From: a bacterium
Lineage (GTDB): Bacteria; Bdellovibrionota; FAC87; UBA2466
Direction: 5' to 3'
Assembly (NCBI GenBank): GCA_019750655.1
Contig: JAIEOG010000451.1
Location: forward strand, 1 to 12,808
DNA length: 12,808 bases
The notes under the pieces were generated by a model. The model was not told the DNA's origin. It was given only the letters and a program-made list of their open reading frames with translations, and made no database searches. The translations under genes were made by a program, and so were the position numbers. This document shows, one piece after another, positions 1 through 7,640 of the stretch; the stretch's first letter is position 1; the number at the start of each line of letters is the position of its first letter.

Positions 1-2
1 TC

Positions 3-641
3 CTTTCGGTCTCACGCTTGGATGCAACCGAACAGTACAAAGGCCAGGACCATGTGCTGGAAGCTCTTGCGCAGTTGCGCCAAACGCACCCGCAGTTGGA
101 ATTCCGTTACACGATCCAAGGCGACGGCAGCGATCGCCCGCGCCTCGAAGCGCTTGCTCGGGAGCTGGGCCTGGGGGAAATCACGCGCTTTACTGGAAGT
201 GTCAAAGACCGCACTGAGCTAGAAAACCTTTATGCGCAGTCGGATCTTTTCGTCCTCCCCTCGCGCTATGGGCGCTGGCAGCGTAAGTGGCGGGGAGAAG
301 GTTTTGGAATTGTGTATTTGGAGGCTGCCGCTTTTGGCGTGCCTTCGCTCGCTTATGATTGCGGCGGCGTGAAAGATATTTTCACTTCTGAAAAAGACGG
401 CTGGCTTGCCGCTCCAGACGACATCCCCGCTCTAGCCCAAGCGCTCGCGACTCTAGCACAAGACCGCACGAGGCTAGCAGCGCTCGGCCGCGCGGCCAAA
501 GCACGGACTGAAGTATTTACTAAGAGATCTGTAGCCAGAGAATGGGCGGCGGCTGCCACCCAGCTTAAAGCACTGCGTCCTGGAAAGGTGAAAGCGTCCC
601 AATCCCAACGACCTTTCGTTCAACCGCAGCCAGCTCCTTGA
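3..641 (+). CDS. GT4-family glycosyltransferase, C-terminal part (5' end outside window)
   Basis: This is the nucleotide-sugar-binding half of a GT-B glycosyltransferase of the group 1 (GT4) family, which transfers a sugar from an activated donor during polysaccharide or glycolipid assembly at the cytoplasmic membrane. The frame is open from the window edge and begins with LSVSRLDATEQYKGQD, the usual VGRL..KG strand and loop that opens the second Rossmann domain, so the gene starts upstream and the TTG at 18 is not a start. The donor-site E-x7-E pair is visible as GEGFGIVYLE (glutamates coded at 297 and 321), followed by the typical AxxxGxP and GG.kD segments. The last 25 or so residues (LKALRPGKVKA onward, rich in Q and P) look non-conserved, and they overlap the convergent gene at 565 by 77 nt. 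Donor and acceptor sugars cannot be told. The family assignment is secure. Confidence 0.88.
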   Translation, partial: LSVSRLDATEQYKGQDHVLEALAQLRQTHPQLEFRYTIQGDGSDRPRLEALARELGLGEITRFTGSVKDRTELENLYAQSDLFVLPSRYGRWQRKWRGEGFGIVYLEAAAFGVPSLAYDCGGVKDIFTSEKDGWLAAPDDIPALAQALATLAQDRTRLAALGRAAKARTEVFTKRSVAREWAAAATQLKALRPGKVKASQSQRPFVQPQPAP

Positions 642-1920
642 GCTGCACTAAGCGCACGACGACGCGCAAATCCGTTGGCAAATCGGCGTGGTTCAACGGC
701 ACCAGCGTGACATTGGCTTGGCCGTCGCGCAGGTAGTCGCGCCAGTAGTCCACGCTGCGCGGGTATGATTCGAGGTGCAAGATATCTTTGAGAGTGATTT
801 TGGCGCAGCGGTAGATCCAGTGCGTCCACCAAAGATTAAGCTTAAAGCCTTTTTCGGAGTAAGCAGAGTCGGGCGACGCCTTACTTCCTTGAGCTTCTTC
901 CATTCCGTCGGCCCCTTCTGGGCGGGCCCATTCCAAGAGTTTCGCAATCAACCCCTCCAGGGCAACATTGATATCGGCATCGGAACTAAACGTGAACAAA
1001 GGCTTGGCATCTGCCTTCGTGCGCGAGAACGCGGCCAAGCCCACCACCCAGCACGGCGAGGCGTTTGGGTAGAAGAGCAAGTGCAGATCGTATTCCTGGA
1101 GCAGGAAGAACGGCACACGCTGGCGAATCCAGTTATTCGCACCGACGACAAGCATCGGGTTCTTCGCGGTGTTGGCGTAACCCTGCAAAGTTTTCTGGCG
1201 CGTCAGTGTATAGAGCGCTTCGAGCGTCGCTTCTTCGTAGTTGCTGCCGGCACCTAAAGCGGTCCAAGCTTCTTTCTTGGATTGGAGCGACAGGAAATCT
1301 CCGTTGCCCGTCTGCAAAACTTCCACAGCGATGGCTTCGTTGTTTTGGCGCTCTCGCAAGTCGGCGACAGCTGCTTGCTTTAACCAATTGTCGATAGCCG
1401 CCCGGCGCGAGGCTGCCTTGCTGGAGCCCGCACCATAAACGGAAATGCGTTCTTTGCCCAACGCGTGTTGGCCGCTCGCACTCGTCAGCCATAGGTGGCC
1501 TTGAGGCGTTACATAGCGCACGCACTTGATCGAAGTAATAGGCGAGAAAGTCAGGTTATTCGTCGGGTCACTGTCCTGCGGTGGCGCGAACTTGCCTTTG
1601 GAGCACGGGCAACCTGGCAATGGAAACACGGTGCTCTTCAAGCGGTTCACCGTGCCGTCGTGGTGGACTTCGTAAATCACGTGCGCGGAATTGCTGGCGA
1701 GTAGCTCTGCCAAGACATCGCGGCGGATATTTAATTCTTCAATCTTACCGGGCTGGGAACCCATGCCACGTTTTTCAAGCCAGCCTTGCACGCAACGCAC
1801 GCAAGGAGACCCTTTTTCCGGGTCCATCGCCAACCCCACGAGAAAGCCGTCGCGTGTGCGCAGAACAAACGGTTTCAGGCCACTCGCAGCCGAGTCAGCA
1901 GGCTTGCTAAACAACATCAT
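565..1920 (-). CDS. Degenerate TOMM leader-binding / YcaO-domain fusion protein
   Basis: The 451-residue product resembles fused azoline-forming cyclodehydratases of the TOMM/RiPP type, with a leader-peptide-binding domain followed by a YcaO domain. Residues 18-110 match the leader-binding domain: a VLRTRDGFLVGLAMDP strand, CVRC (40-43), and FPLPGCPC (99-106), where the usual CPxC zinc knuckle is shortened to CPC. The YcaO-like region starts near LTFSPITSIKCVRYV (about 123-137). The first ATP/Mg helix, normally ALxEAxERY, reads AAIDNWLKQ (about 174-182). The second, normally ALxELxER/Q, reads ALYTLTRQK. The proline-rich C-terminus is missing; the protein ends SPFQDAVL. It is therefore probably not an ATP-dependent cyclodehydratase but a binding or scaffold protein. 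The start is taken at the ATGATG pair (1920 or 1917) behind GGAG and a -10/-35 pair; the open frame runs further to a TTG at 2016, but that lies upstream of the promoter. Fold assignment is by eye and moderately sure. Confidence 0.6.
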   Translation of the reverse strand: MMLFSKPADSAASGLKPFVLRTRDGFLVGLAMDPEKGSPCVRCVQGWLEKRGMGSQPGKIEELNIRRDVLAELLASNSAHVIYEVHHDGTVNRLKSTVFPLPGCPCSKGKFAPPQDSDPTNNLTFSPITSIKCVRYVTPQGHLWLTSASGQHALGKERISVYGAGSSKAASRRAAIDNWLKQAAVADLRERQNNEAIAVEVLQTGNGDFLSLQSKKEAWTALGAGSNYEEATLEALYTLTRQKTLQGYANTAKNPMLVVGANNWIRQRVPFFLLQEYDLHLLFYPNASPCWVVGLAAFSRTKADAKPLFTFSSDADINVALEGLIAKLLEWARPEGADGMEEAQGSKASPDSAYSEKGFKLNLWWTHWIYRCAKITLKDILHLESYPRSVDYWRDYLRDGQANVTLVPLNHADLPTDLRVVVRLVQLKELAAVERKVVGIGTLSPFQDAVL

Positions 1921-1922
1921 CA

Positions 1923-1926
1923 CTCC
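1923..1926 (-). promoter_or_regulatory. Ribosome binding site deciding the YcaO-like start
   Basis: GGAG on the minus strand sits 2 nt before the first and 5 nt before the second ATG of ATGATG. The second ATG (1917) has the better spacing. Either choice rejects the TTG at 2016. Confidence 0.5.
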
Positions 1927-1946
1927 GGTTTTGTTTGGGAGCGCGC

Positions 1947-1975
1947 AGTATAGGGACGAGGCTGCTTGCAAACAA
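1947..1975 (-). promoter_or_regulatory. Candidate sigma-70 promoter of the YcaO-like gene
   Basis: On the minus strand TTGTTT (1975-1970) is followed after 17 nt by TATACT (1952-1947). Transcription would start near 1940, leaving a 5' leader of about 20 nt that holds only the GGAG site before the ATGATG start. The -10 and the spacing are good; the -35 matches only at TTG. Confidence 0.45.
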
Positions 1976-2093
1976 GAGACATTGTTCGGCACCAGCGAAT
2001 ATTCACGTGATATCAAGTGCTTAAGTGGTTTTAGAAATTTTCACCTCAGCCTTTCTACTTGTCCCCCAAAGCCCATCCTGCTAAAGGTCCGCG

Positions 2094-3206
2094 ATGCGCT
2101 TTCTCGTGGCATTTTGGATGTTTAGCTGTGCGCCGATCTGGGCAGTTGGACCGGTTACTCCTTCGCAATCCAATTGCGAAATCTGGGCATCAGAACTCAT
2201 CCCCCAAATCGAAGAAATCTTGGGCCGTCGGTTCAAGCACAAACCCGTAATCCACGTTCTTAAAATCGAGCGCGCCCGAGAGCTTTTCCGCGAGCAGGTC
2301 GAAGCAGAATTGGCTGCAGGCCGTCCGTCAGAGGATTTCTCAAAGCTCCCTGAGGAAGCTTTTGGTGTCTTCAACAATATTGATGGCAAGATTTATATCT
2401 TTGGGACGTCACTGGAGGCCCAGGTTCCCGAGAGTCTCCAGGGTGTTGAACGCATCCCATTTTTCAAAATAGCGCTCTCTCACTTCCTCGTGGGAGCAAT
2501 GTATTTGCAACACTACCCGATGAACCTCCAGGCGGAGCCGAATCTCCTGCGTAAGATGATCCGCAATGGAATTCGCCGGGGCTTGGAATATGCCGTCGCT
2601 AAAATCCTCGCCGAGAATTACCGCGCAACACCGACTCACTTGTCGCATTTAAGCGGTAATTTTGGGGATATTAATTTTCAGCTGATTTCGCTGGGAGCAG
2701 ACTTCCTCTCTAGGCTTCTGGCCCAGGGCGGACCAGAAGCGGTCTGGCGCACCGTAGAGAATCCACCTCGTAACCTGGAAAGTTTCCAAGGAGCGCCGAA
2801 GCCCGCCAAACTCGTCGCGATGTTGGATGAACTGCTTCCCCTGCTAGAGGACAAAAGCGTTTATGCCCGCTACCAGATTCACGACCATACTTCTCTGAGC
2901 GCGGACGGGCTGGCCTCGGTTAAACGCATGATCCAAATCGATCTGGTTAGCTACCATGGACTACCAAAAGCCTCCTTCCAATGGGCAGAAGTAGAGTCAG
3001 AAGACAAAGCCCTGGAATTCGCCCGAGAGCTCGCACCCGAAGTGGAAGCAGAAAAGTCCTGCGTAAAACAGCTAAACGGCGGCCTAGAAAGGCTAGTGAG
3101 TGTCCGCGGTTCACACATCTTGTTGCTGACGGAAAATAAAACCTTCCTACCCGGCACCGTGGAACAAGTCGGCGGTCTTCTCTGGAAATACTTCGCGGAT
3201 TTCTAA
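2094..3206 (+). CDS. Secreted metalloprotease-like paralogue with lost zinc site
   Basis: The product has 370 residues with an N-terminal signal peptide (MRFLVAFWMFSCAPIWA, cleavage likely near residue 17-19), so it should be exported. It is a clear full-length paralogue of the next gene. Matching segments include ELIPQIEEIL / ELIPQIESLL, LFREQ / LFREQ, DGKIYIF / DGKVYLF, GLEYAVAKILAE / GLAYAVVQRLAE and the C-terminal LLWKYF / LWRFY. Where the neighbour has HELTH this protein has HFLVG (residues 130-134), and the downstream glutamate ligand is replaced by Arg162 (RRGLEYA). It should not bind catalytic zinc; a pseudoenzyme, chaperone or inhibitor role for its active sister is an inference. AAAGGT about 6 nt upstream supports the ATG. 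Its stop shares one base with the next start (TAATG), so translation is probably coupled. Confidence 0.72.
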   Translation: MRFLVAFWMFSCAPIWAVGPVTPSQSNCEIWASELIPQIEEILGRRFKHKPVIHVLKIERARELFREQVEAELAAGRPSEDFSKLPEEAFGVFNNIDGKIYIFGTSLEAQVPESLQGVERIPFFKIALSHFLVGAMYLQHYPMNLQAEPNLLRKMIRNGIRRGLEYAVAKILAENYRATPTHLSHLSGNFGDINFQLISLGADFLSRLLAQGGPEAVWRTVENPPRNLESFQGAPKPAKLVAMLDELLPLLEDKSVYARYQIHDHTSLSADGLASVKRMIQIDLVSYHGLPKASFQWAEVESEDKALEFARELAPEVEAEKSCVKQLNGGLERLVSVRGSHILLLTENKTFLPGTVEQVGGLLWKYFADF

Positions 3207-4345
3207 TGCACCGTCTTTCAGCCCTATTGCTATTCACTTGGGGTTTAAGTGCCTTTGGCGCTGTGGACAAAGCCCAAGCCACGGCCTGGCGGGATGAACT
3301 AATCCCTCAGATCGAATCTCTTCTGCAAAAAAAGTTTGCCACGGTTCCGGAAGTGGAAATCACGACACTCCAGCAAGCTAAGCTTCTTTTTCGAGAGCAA
3401 TTCCAGAGGATCAGTGGCAGCGGCAAAGTAGTCGAAGACCACAGCCAGATTCCTGAAGCCTTAGGTTATTGCAACCCACACGATGGAAAGGTCTATCTCT
3501 TTTCGGATCGGATCGACGATTGGTTGCCCCCCGAGTACCGAAATAGACCTCTAGATTTTTACGAAATGATCTTAGCGCACGAACTCACCCATGCACTCCA
3601 ATTGGGCTGGCTTTCGCGGGGTGTTCTCGCCGGAATCCCCGATCGCAACCAGCTGCGTAGACTCATCGACGGAGCCACCAGCGAAGGGTTGGCTTACGCC
3701 GTGGTCCAGCGCCTGGCCGAAGCACGAAAGCTTCCGCGCTGTTCTATTCTCTATCCGGAGTTTCCCATCGAGTGGGAACACCGAGACATGAACAGCCAAA
3801 TCCGCGGTGCTGGCACTTATTTCATACGCCGGCTCTTGGACAAATCCCCCGCACTAGCTTGGAAAGCGCTCGAGAATCTGCCGACGAATTTAACGGTGCT
3901 CAAAAACCCGGGAGACTGGGCAACCAAGGCCGAAAGCCAGCTCAATGTCATTGAAATGGTAGACTGGTTGCTCCCTTTCGTACCCGACGAGCTCTATGCC
4001 CGGCACGAAAAACGCCCAGCGACTGCGCTTGAAAAAAAAGAAGCGCCTGGCGTCAAAACGGTCAATAGCACTGTCTTTTATGAACGGGAGATGGGCTATC
4101 CACGCCTTGCTCTAAGCGTCTTCCTGTTTGCCTCGGAAGCAGAGGCCCGGCATTCCATTCCTAGCTTATTGGGAAGCAGGCGCACTTGTTTAGAGGTATT
4201 AGCCGAAGGCCCTTACACGAACAAACGTGGGCTTCGCATCTGGCAACGCGGCAACCGATTACTCACCGCGCACGCCGACTTTCCAGTCCCCGAAGGGTGG
4301 AATGCCCAGGTAGAAGGCCTTTGGCGCTTCTACCCCGGGAATTAG
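3206..4345 (+). CDS. Secreted HExxH zinc metalloprotease-like protein
   Basis: The product has 379 residues with a signal peptide (MHRLSALLLFTWGLSAFGA) and is likely periplasmic or secreted. The zinc-protease motif AHELTHALQ gives ligands His125 and His129 with catalytic Glu126. Glu160 in SEGLAYAV lies 31 residues further on, in a position suitable for the third ligand of a gluzincin-type site. About 180 residues without a recognised domain follow, ending in a strand-rich LEGLWRFY-type tail shared with its paralogue. The start codon overlaps the stop of the upstream gene by one base, so the two are made together, probably in a fixed ratio. The stop overlaps that of the convergent lipoprotein gene by 4 nt (TTAG). 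I do not recognise a named peptidase family; substrate unknown. Confidence 0.75.
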   Translation: MHRLSALLLFTWGLSAFGAVDKAQATAWRDELIPQIESLLQKKFATVPEVEITTLQQAKLLFREQFQRISGSGKVVEDHSQIPEALGYCNPHDGKVYLFSDRIDDWLPPEYRNRPLDFYEMILAHELTHALQLGWLSRGVLAGIPDRNQLRRLIDGATSEGLAYAVVQRLAEARKLPRCSILYPEFPIEWEHRDMNSQIRGAGTYFIRRLLDKSPALAWKALENLPTNLTVLKNPGDWATKAESQLNVIEMVDWLLPFVPDELYARHEKRPATALEKKEAPGVKTVNSTVFYEREMGYPRLALSVFLFASEAEARHSIPSLLGSRRTCLEVLAEGPYTNKRGLRIWQRGNRLLTAHADFPVPEGWNAQVEGLWRFYPGN

Positions 4346-5343
4346 AAAACCTTGCCCGCTTGCGAGAATAGGAACGTGAAGTCGCTGCCTACGCCGTAGA
4401 ACACGCGCTTGGACATATCTTCCCAGCTCAACACTTGCTCGTGGCCATCGAGAGATTTGTATTCGAAGTGGTTGAACTTCTCTTGATCCTTTTCGTCGGC
4501 TTCGACGGTCCAGTGGAAAACGCCCAGCATTTTGCGGATGTCATTGGCGTCGGTGACTAACGAACCGCTATTGCCCTTTACTGGGCGCCCATCGCAATCG
4601 TCGATGAACCAGTGCATACCCTTTACATCTTCACGAGGCGAACGGATGTGCGTTTTGCCCGGCTTGCCATTGTTTAAACCCACTCCAAAAAGTTCTGGGG
4701 GCTTGCGGGCCGCATTACAATGTTTCGGGTAGAAACGCATTCCGGGGCCTTTGTAACGTTCAAACAGCTCCGGGTGGTTTTTTTCAAAAGGGTTAAACGT
4801 CCACGCGATCACTTTGTGCATGATCGCGTCGGAGTTTTCGAGATCGCGCTCTGCGGGGATGTTGTCGCCATCCACCGTGTCCCAGCTGCTGGCAGCATCG
4901 TCGCTGATTTTCAGCACGGCCACATCCAGGCTTTCGCGATTGCCGACATAAGCAAAAGACAGGACACGCTCATAGCGCTTCCAGTTGCGGCGGTTGTAAA
5001 ACACTACGAAATAGTTTCCGGCATCTTTATCTTCGTCGATGCAGTGGGCATTGGCCGTGACAAACCCGCGCGTCACGTGGGCGACGGAGCAGAAGCCGCC
5101 TTTGCCGGAGGCCGGCATGTGTACCAAAGCACCGAACGGCGCACGGCCGCTTACGGGATCCATCGGCGCAGATTCTTCTTCCTGAGCGTTAACCAAGGGA
5201 AACCGGCGCAACATTTCAATGCGTTGCGATTCGAGAGGCGGCACTTGAAAGCGCGGCAGATCAAAAGCGTGTGTTGGTTCTGGTTTACCGCAGCCAACTA
5301 AAGCAAAAGAAAGTACGAAGAAAAGAGCGCCCCAAAGATGCAT
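4342..5343 (-). CDS. Trypsin-like serine protease lipoprotein
   Basis: The 333-residue product begins with a hydrophobic segment ending in the lipobox LVGC (Cys18), followed by GKPEP, so it is predicted to be lipid-anchored in the cell envelope. A chymotrypsin-fold peptidase domain follows with a plausible triad: His100 in VTANAHC, Asp140 in SLDVAVLKI and Ser259 in GNSGS. Cysteines at about 85, 101, 209 and 250 could form the two disulfides typical of such exported enzymes. The linker before the domain (EEESAPMDPVSGRAPFGA) could carry an activation site, but this is not shown. The ATG at 5343 is preferred because a GGGGGA ribosome site precedes it and it starts the signal peptide; a TTG at 5361 would add six residues. 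It is convergent with the metalloprotease pair. Confidence 0.82.
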   Translation of the reverse strand: MHLWGALFFVLSFALVGCGKPEPTHAFDLPRFQVPPLESQRIEMLRRFPLVNAQEEESAPMDPVSGRAPFGALVHMPASGKGGFCSVAHVTRGFVTANAHCIDEDKDAGNYFVVFYNRRNWKRYERVLSFAYVGNRESLDVAVLKISDDAASSWDTVDGDNIPAERDLENSDAIMHKVIAWTFNPFEKNHPELFERYKGPGMRFYPKHCNAARKPPELFGVGLNNGKPGKTHIRSPREDVKGMHWFIDDCDGRPVKGNSGSLVTDANDIRKMLGVFHWTVEADEKDQEKFNHFEYKSLDGHEQVLSWEDMSKRVFYGVGSDFTFLFSQAGKVF

Positions 5344-5521
5344 AGATCCCCCACTCGCCAACCCCAGCGAGACTAAACCTATCCAAAGACCCCACTCTGC
5401 CTTTCCCCCAAGAAAAACAGAAATCTCTAGTTAGGTGATACCCACCTCAACCGTAATCAGAGCGTAGCGCACCCGTCAATTGGTAGCTGCATAGCCCTTC
5501 TCAGAGCGGTAAAGGAGGGGG

Positions 5522-6517
5522 CTAAATCTGGCCCGTCTGGAGGTACCAGGCACGGGTTTGCTCCAAGGACTGGCGGAAGGAGGTCTTAGCCCGCCACCCA
5601 AAATCCCGCTCAAAAGCAGCCGCGGAAACCACCCAACGCTTGGGCCAGATCTCCTTGGCACGGTCTACTGAGAGGCTCGGAATGGTCGCGCGCCAGGTGG
5701 GGATAGTGTCGATTAAGCGGGAAGCGAGCTTCAAAAGCGGTTGGGGCACCCAGACCACGCGGCTCGGCCGACCAGAGACGGCAGCGGCATTAGAAAGCAG
5801 CTCGCGATCAGTGATCACATGAGGGTGCGCGACATAATAGACACCGCCGGAGCTCGACCAAGAATGGCCCAACGCTGTCTGAATGGCCTCCACCAGATCG
5901 TCTACCGAAAGCACGCTGAAATACTTGTCCGCATAGCCAGGTTTGAAGTGCACCGGATTGCGCACCATCTTAAAAAGCGGGAGCGTAGCCTGGTCGCGGG
6001 GCCCAAAAATCATCGGCGGCCGCAAAAGCAGGTAGGGCACTTTTGCAAACTCACCGGCGAGACGGCGTTCCATTTCCAATTTGGATTGGCCGTACCAGGT
6101 TACGGGCTCAGAACTATCTCGCTCGACTCTAGCCAGGGCCGTGGCATTGGGGCCCGCGGCTGCTAAAGAAGAAAGCACAACCACTTTCTGCGGATTCTTC
6201 AATGCACGGAAAAGGCGGATCGTGCCCTCGACGTTGGTGTCCCAGTACTCTTCGCGCGTCCGCGCAAAAATCACGCCCGCGGCATGCACGGCATGTTCGG
6301 CCTGGGCCGCGTCGCCTAGTTTCCAATCCCCCGCCGTGGCTTCAAACACGCGGAGCGACGGGTGGTTTGCAGGGATGCCGTCTTGCTTAAGCTGCGCCTC
6401 GAACTTAGCGCGGTTTCGCACCGGCAAGTAGATCGCTTCGTATTGCCCGCTCTCTAATGCGGAGAGCAGAAAATTGCGCCCCACAAACCCCGTTACACCC
6501 GTGATGAGAAGTTTCAA
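5522..6517 (-). CDS. Extended SDR, NAD-dependent epimerase/dehydratase family (possible ceramide reductase)
   Basis: The 331-residue protein is an extended short-chain dehydrogenase. It has the nucleotide-binding GVTGFVG (Gly7, Gly10, Gly13), HAAG at 78-81, the catalytic serine region VLSSLAAAG (Ser116/117), and YGQSK giving Tyr142 and Lys146. LLRPPMIFGPRD and a YFSVLSVDDLVEAI segment are typical of the 3-beta-hydroxysteroid dehydrogenase/epimerase-like branch. No transmembrane tail is evident. Its ATG overlaps the stop of the upstream gene (ATGA, 6514-6517), so the two proteins are translationally coupled and likely work in one pathway. Because the partner is a GNAT-fold acyltransferase-like protein, reduction of 3-oxo-ceramide or 3-ketosphinganine is a possible role; sugar epimerisation is the main alternative. 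The family is certain, the substrate is not. Confidence 0.88.
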   Translation of the reverse strand: MKLLITGVTGFVGRNFLLSALESGQYEAIYLPVRNRAKFEAQLKQDGIPANHPSLRVFEATAGDWKLGDAAQAEHAVHAAGVIFARTREEYWDTNVEGTIRLFRALKNPQKVVVLSSLAAAGPNATALARVERDSSEPVTWYGQSKLEMERRLAGEFAKVPYLLLRPPMIFGPRDQATLPLFKMVRNPVHFKPGYADKYFSVLSVDDLVEAIQTALGHSWSSSGGVYYVAHPHVITDRELLSNAAAVSGRPSRVVWVPQPLLKLASRLIDTIPTWRATIPSLSVDRAKEIWPKRWVVSAAAFERDFGWRAKTSFRQSLEQTRAWYLQTGQI

Positions 6518-7635
6518 TGCGTGGCCCCTGCCGTCGCCGATTCGTAGATGCGGTAGCTTTTATACTTTTGCGCACCCATGACGGTGATGCCCGCGATGAT
6601 CTCTTTATTGTTCTCTTCTACCCAGGACAGCTCGCCGCCGAGGTATTTGCGGCCGCCTTTAAGCAAGGTTTCGGCGTAGAACAAAGCTCCCAAGCCTTTG
6701 TTTTGGTATTCGGGCAATACACCCAAAACCGCCAACCGAGCTTCCTTTGGGCGGCTGGTCTTTAACCACCAAACGAACTTTAAAATGCGCACGAACGTTC
6801 CCGAACCGCGCGCGCGCCACATGAACTCATTGATATTCGGAATAACGAGCGAGAAGCCAATCGCTTTGCCGTCTTTTTCCGCAATCATGATGAGCTCTGG
6901 GTCAGCGACTTCGACGAGGTCGGCTGCAACGGCTTTGATGTCTTCGAAAGTCATCGGAACAAAGCCCCAGTTGCGATTCAGCGTGCCGTTATAGATTTCC
7001 TGAATCGCCCGAAGATCGGGGTCCAGGTTTTTCATATTGATTGGCCGGCAAGTGATGCCCGTATTGCGTTTCACACGCTCGACGATTTTGAGGATGCGGG
7101 CCGGAGCTTCCTGCGCGCCCGAGATATAAAACGCGTAAAGGTTGCGCGCGGGGATGAGGCCCAGCTTGCCGTACATATCCACATAGTAAGGCGGGTTGTA
7201 GACCATCATGACCATCGGCGAAGACTCAAAGCCTTCCACCAACAGCCCGCACTCATAGGATGTATTGTAGGGGCCGCGCATGATCTTGATGCCCTTAGCG
7301 GCAAAGTAATCGCGTGCGGCATGCAGCAAGGCGCGCGCGACTTCGACGTCGTTGATGAAATCAAAGAACCCGAAAAAGCCGGCTTCCTCGCCGTGGTACT
7401 TATTGTACGAATCGTTTTCCATCGCGGCGACGCGGCCCACGACCTTGCCATCGCGGTAGGCCACAAAGCAGGCGACACCGCCATGCTTTGCCAAAGGCCC
7501 TTTGGGCGAAAGCAGCTTCACCAGGCTTCCTGGGAAGGGGGGAACGAAGTAGGGGTCGTCTTTAAGGACGATCTCTCCTGCGTTTTCGAATTGCTTGTAT
7601 TCTTTTTTAGTACTGGCGCGGACGACTTTGACCAT
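6514..7635 (-). CDS. GNAT-superfamily acyltransferase-like protein (possible bacterial ceramide synthase)
   Basis: The 373-residue product belongs to a conserved family of long GNAT-like proteins, some of which carry the misleading name dATP pyrophosphohydrolase. Diagnostic segments are FFGFFDFINDVE (about 87-98), RGPYNTSYECGLLVEGF (120-136), MMVYNPPYY (143-151) and NLYAFYI (165-171). A second half contains LAVLGVLPEYQNKGLGALFY, whose QNKGLG is the acyl-CoA pyrophosphate loop of GNAT enzymes. No signal peptide or membrane segment is visible. The ATG at 7635 (MVKVVRAS) is chosen because GAGG lies 5 nt upstream and homology begins there; an ATG at 7704 would add 23 unconvincing residues. It is first in a two-gene operon with an SDR. 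Members related to this family act as bacterial ceramide synthases in sphingolipid-making bacteria as I recall it, so that role is plausible but unproven. Confidence 0.8.
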   Translation of the reverse strand: MVKVVRASTKKEYKQFENAGEIVLKDDPYFVPPFPGSLVKLLSPKGPLAKHGGVACFVAYRDGKVVGRVAAMENDSYNKYHGEEAGFFGFFDFINDVEVARALLHAARDYFAAKGIKIMRGPYNTSYECGLLVEGFESSPMVMMVYNPPYYVDMYGKLGLIPARNLYAFYISGAQEAPARILKIVERVKRNTGITCRPINMKNLDPDLRAIQEIYNGTLNRNWGFVPMTFEDIKAVAADLVEVADPELIMIAEKDGKAIGFSLVIPNINEFMWRARGSGTFVRILKFVWWLKTSRPKEARLAVLGVLPEYQNKGLGALFYAETLLKGGRKYLGGELSWVEENNKEIIAGITVMGAQKYKSYRIYESATAGATH

Positions 7636-7640
7636 ACTTC

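Noticed and set aside
1921..2016. N-terminal extension of the YcaO-like protein from TTG 2016
   Set aside because: The candidate promoter and ribosome site lie within it, and the extra 32 residues show no domain or signal peptide.
775..2125. Several plus-strand open frames (775-1257, 1065-1397, 1691-2125)
   Set aside because: They are antisense to the YcaO-like gene and lack recognisable motifs; one runs through the divergent promoter region.
4720..5301. 193-residue open frame on the plus strand
   Set aside because: It lies wholly antisense to the trypsin-like lipoprotein, whose triad and lipobox prove the minus frame; no domain or ribosome site supports it.
5433..5447. AGGTG / CACCT hairpin in the 178-nt gap between the SDR and the lipoprotein gene
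   Set aside because: A 5-bp stem with the nearest T-run a dozen bases away is too weak to call a terminator; nothing else recognisable, including no promoter with good spacing, is seen in this gap.
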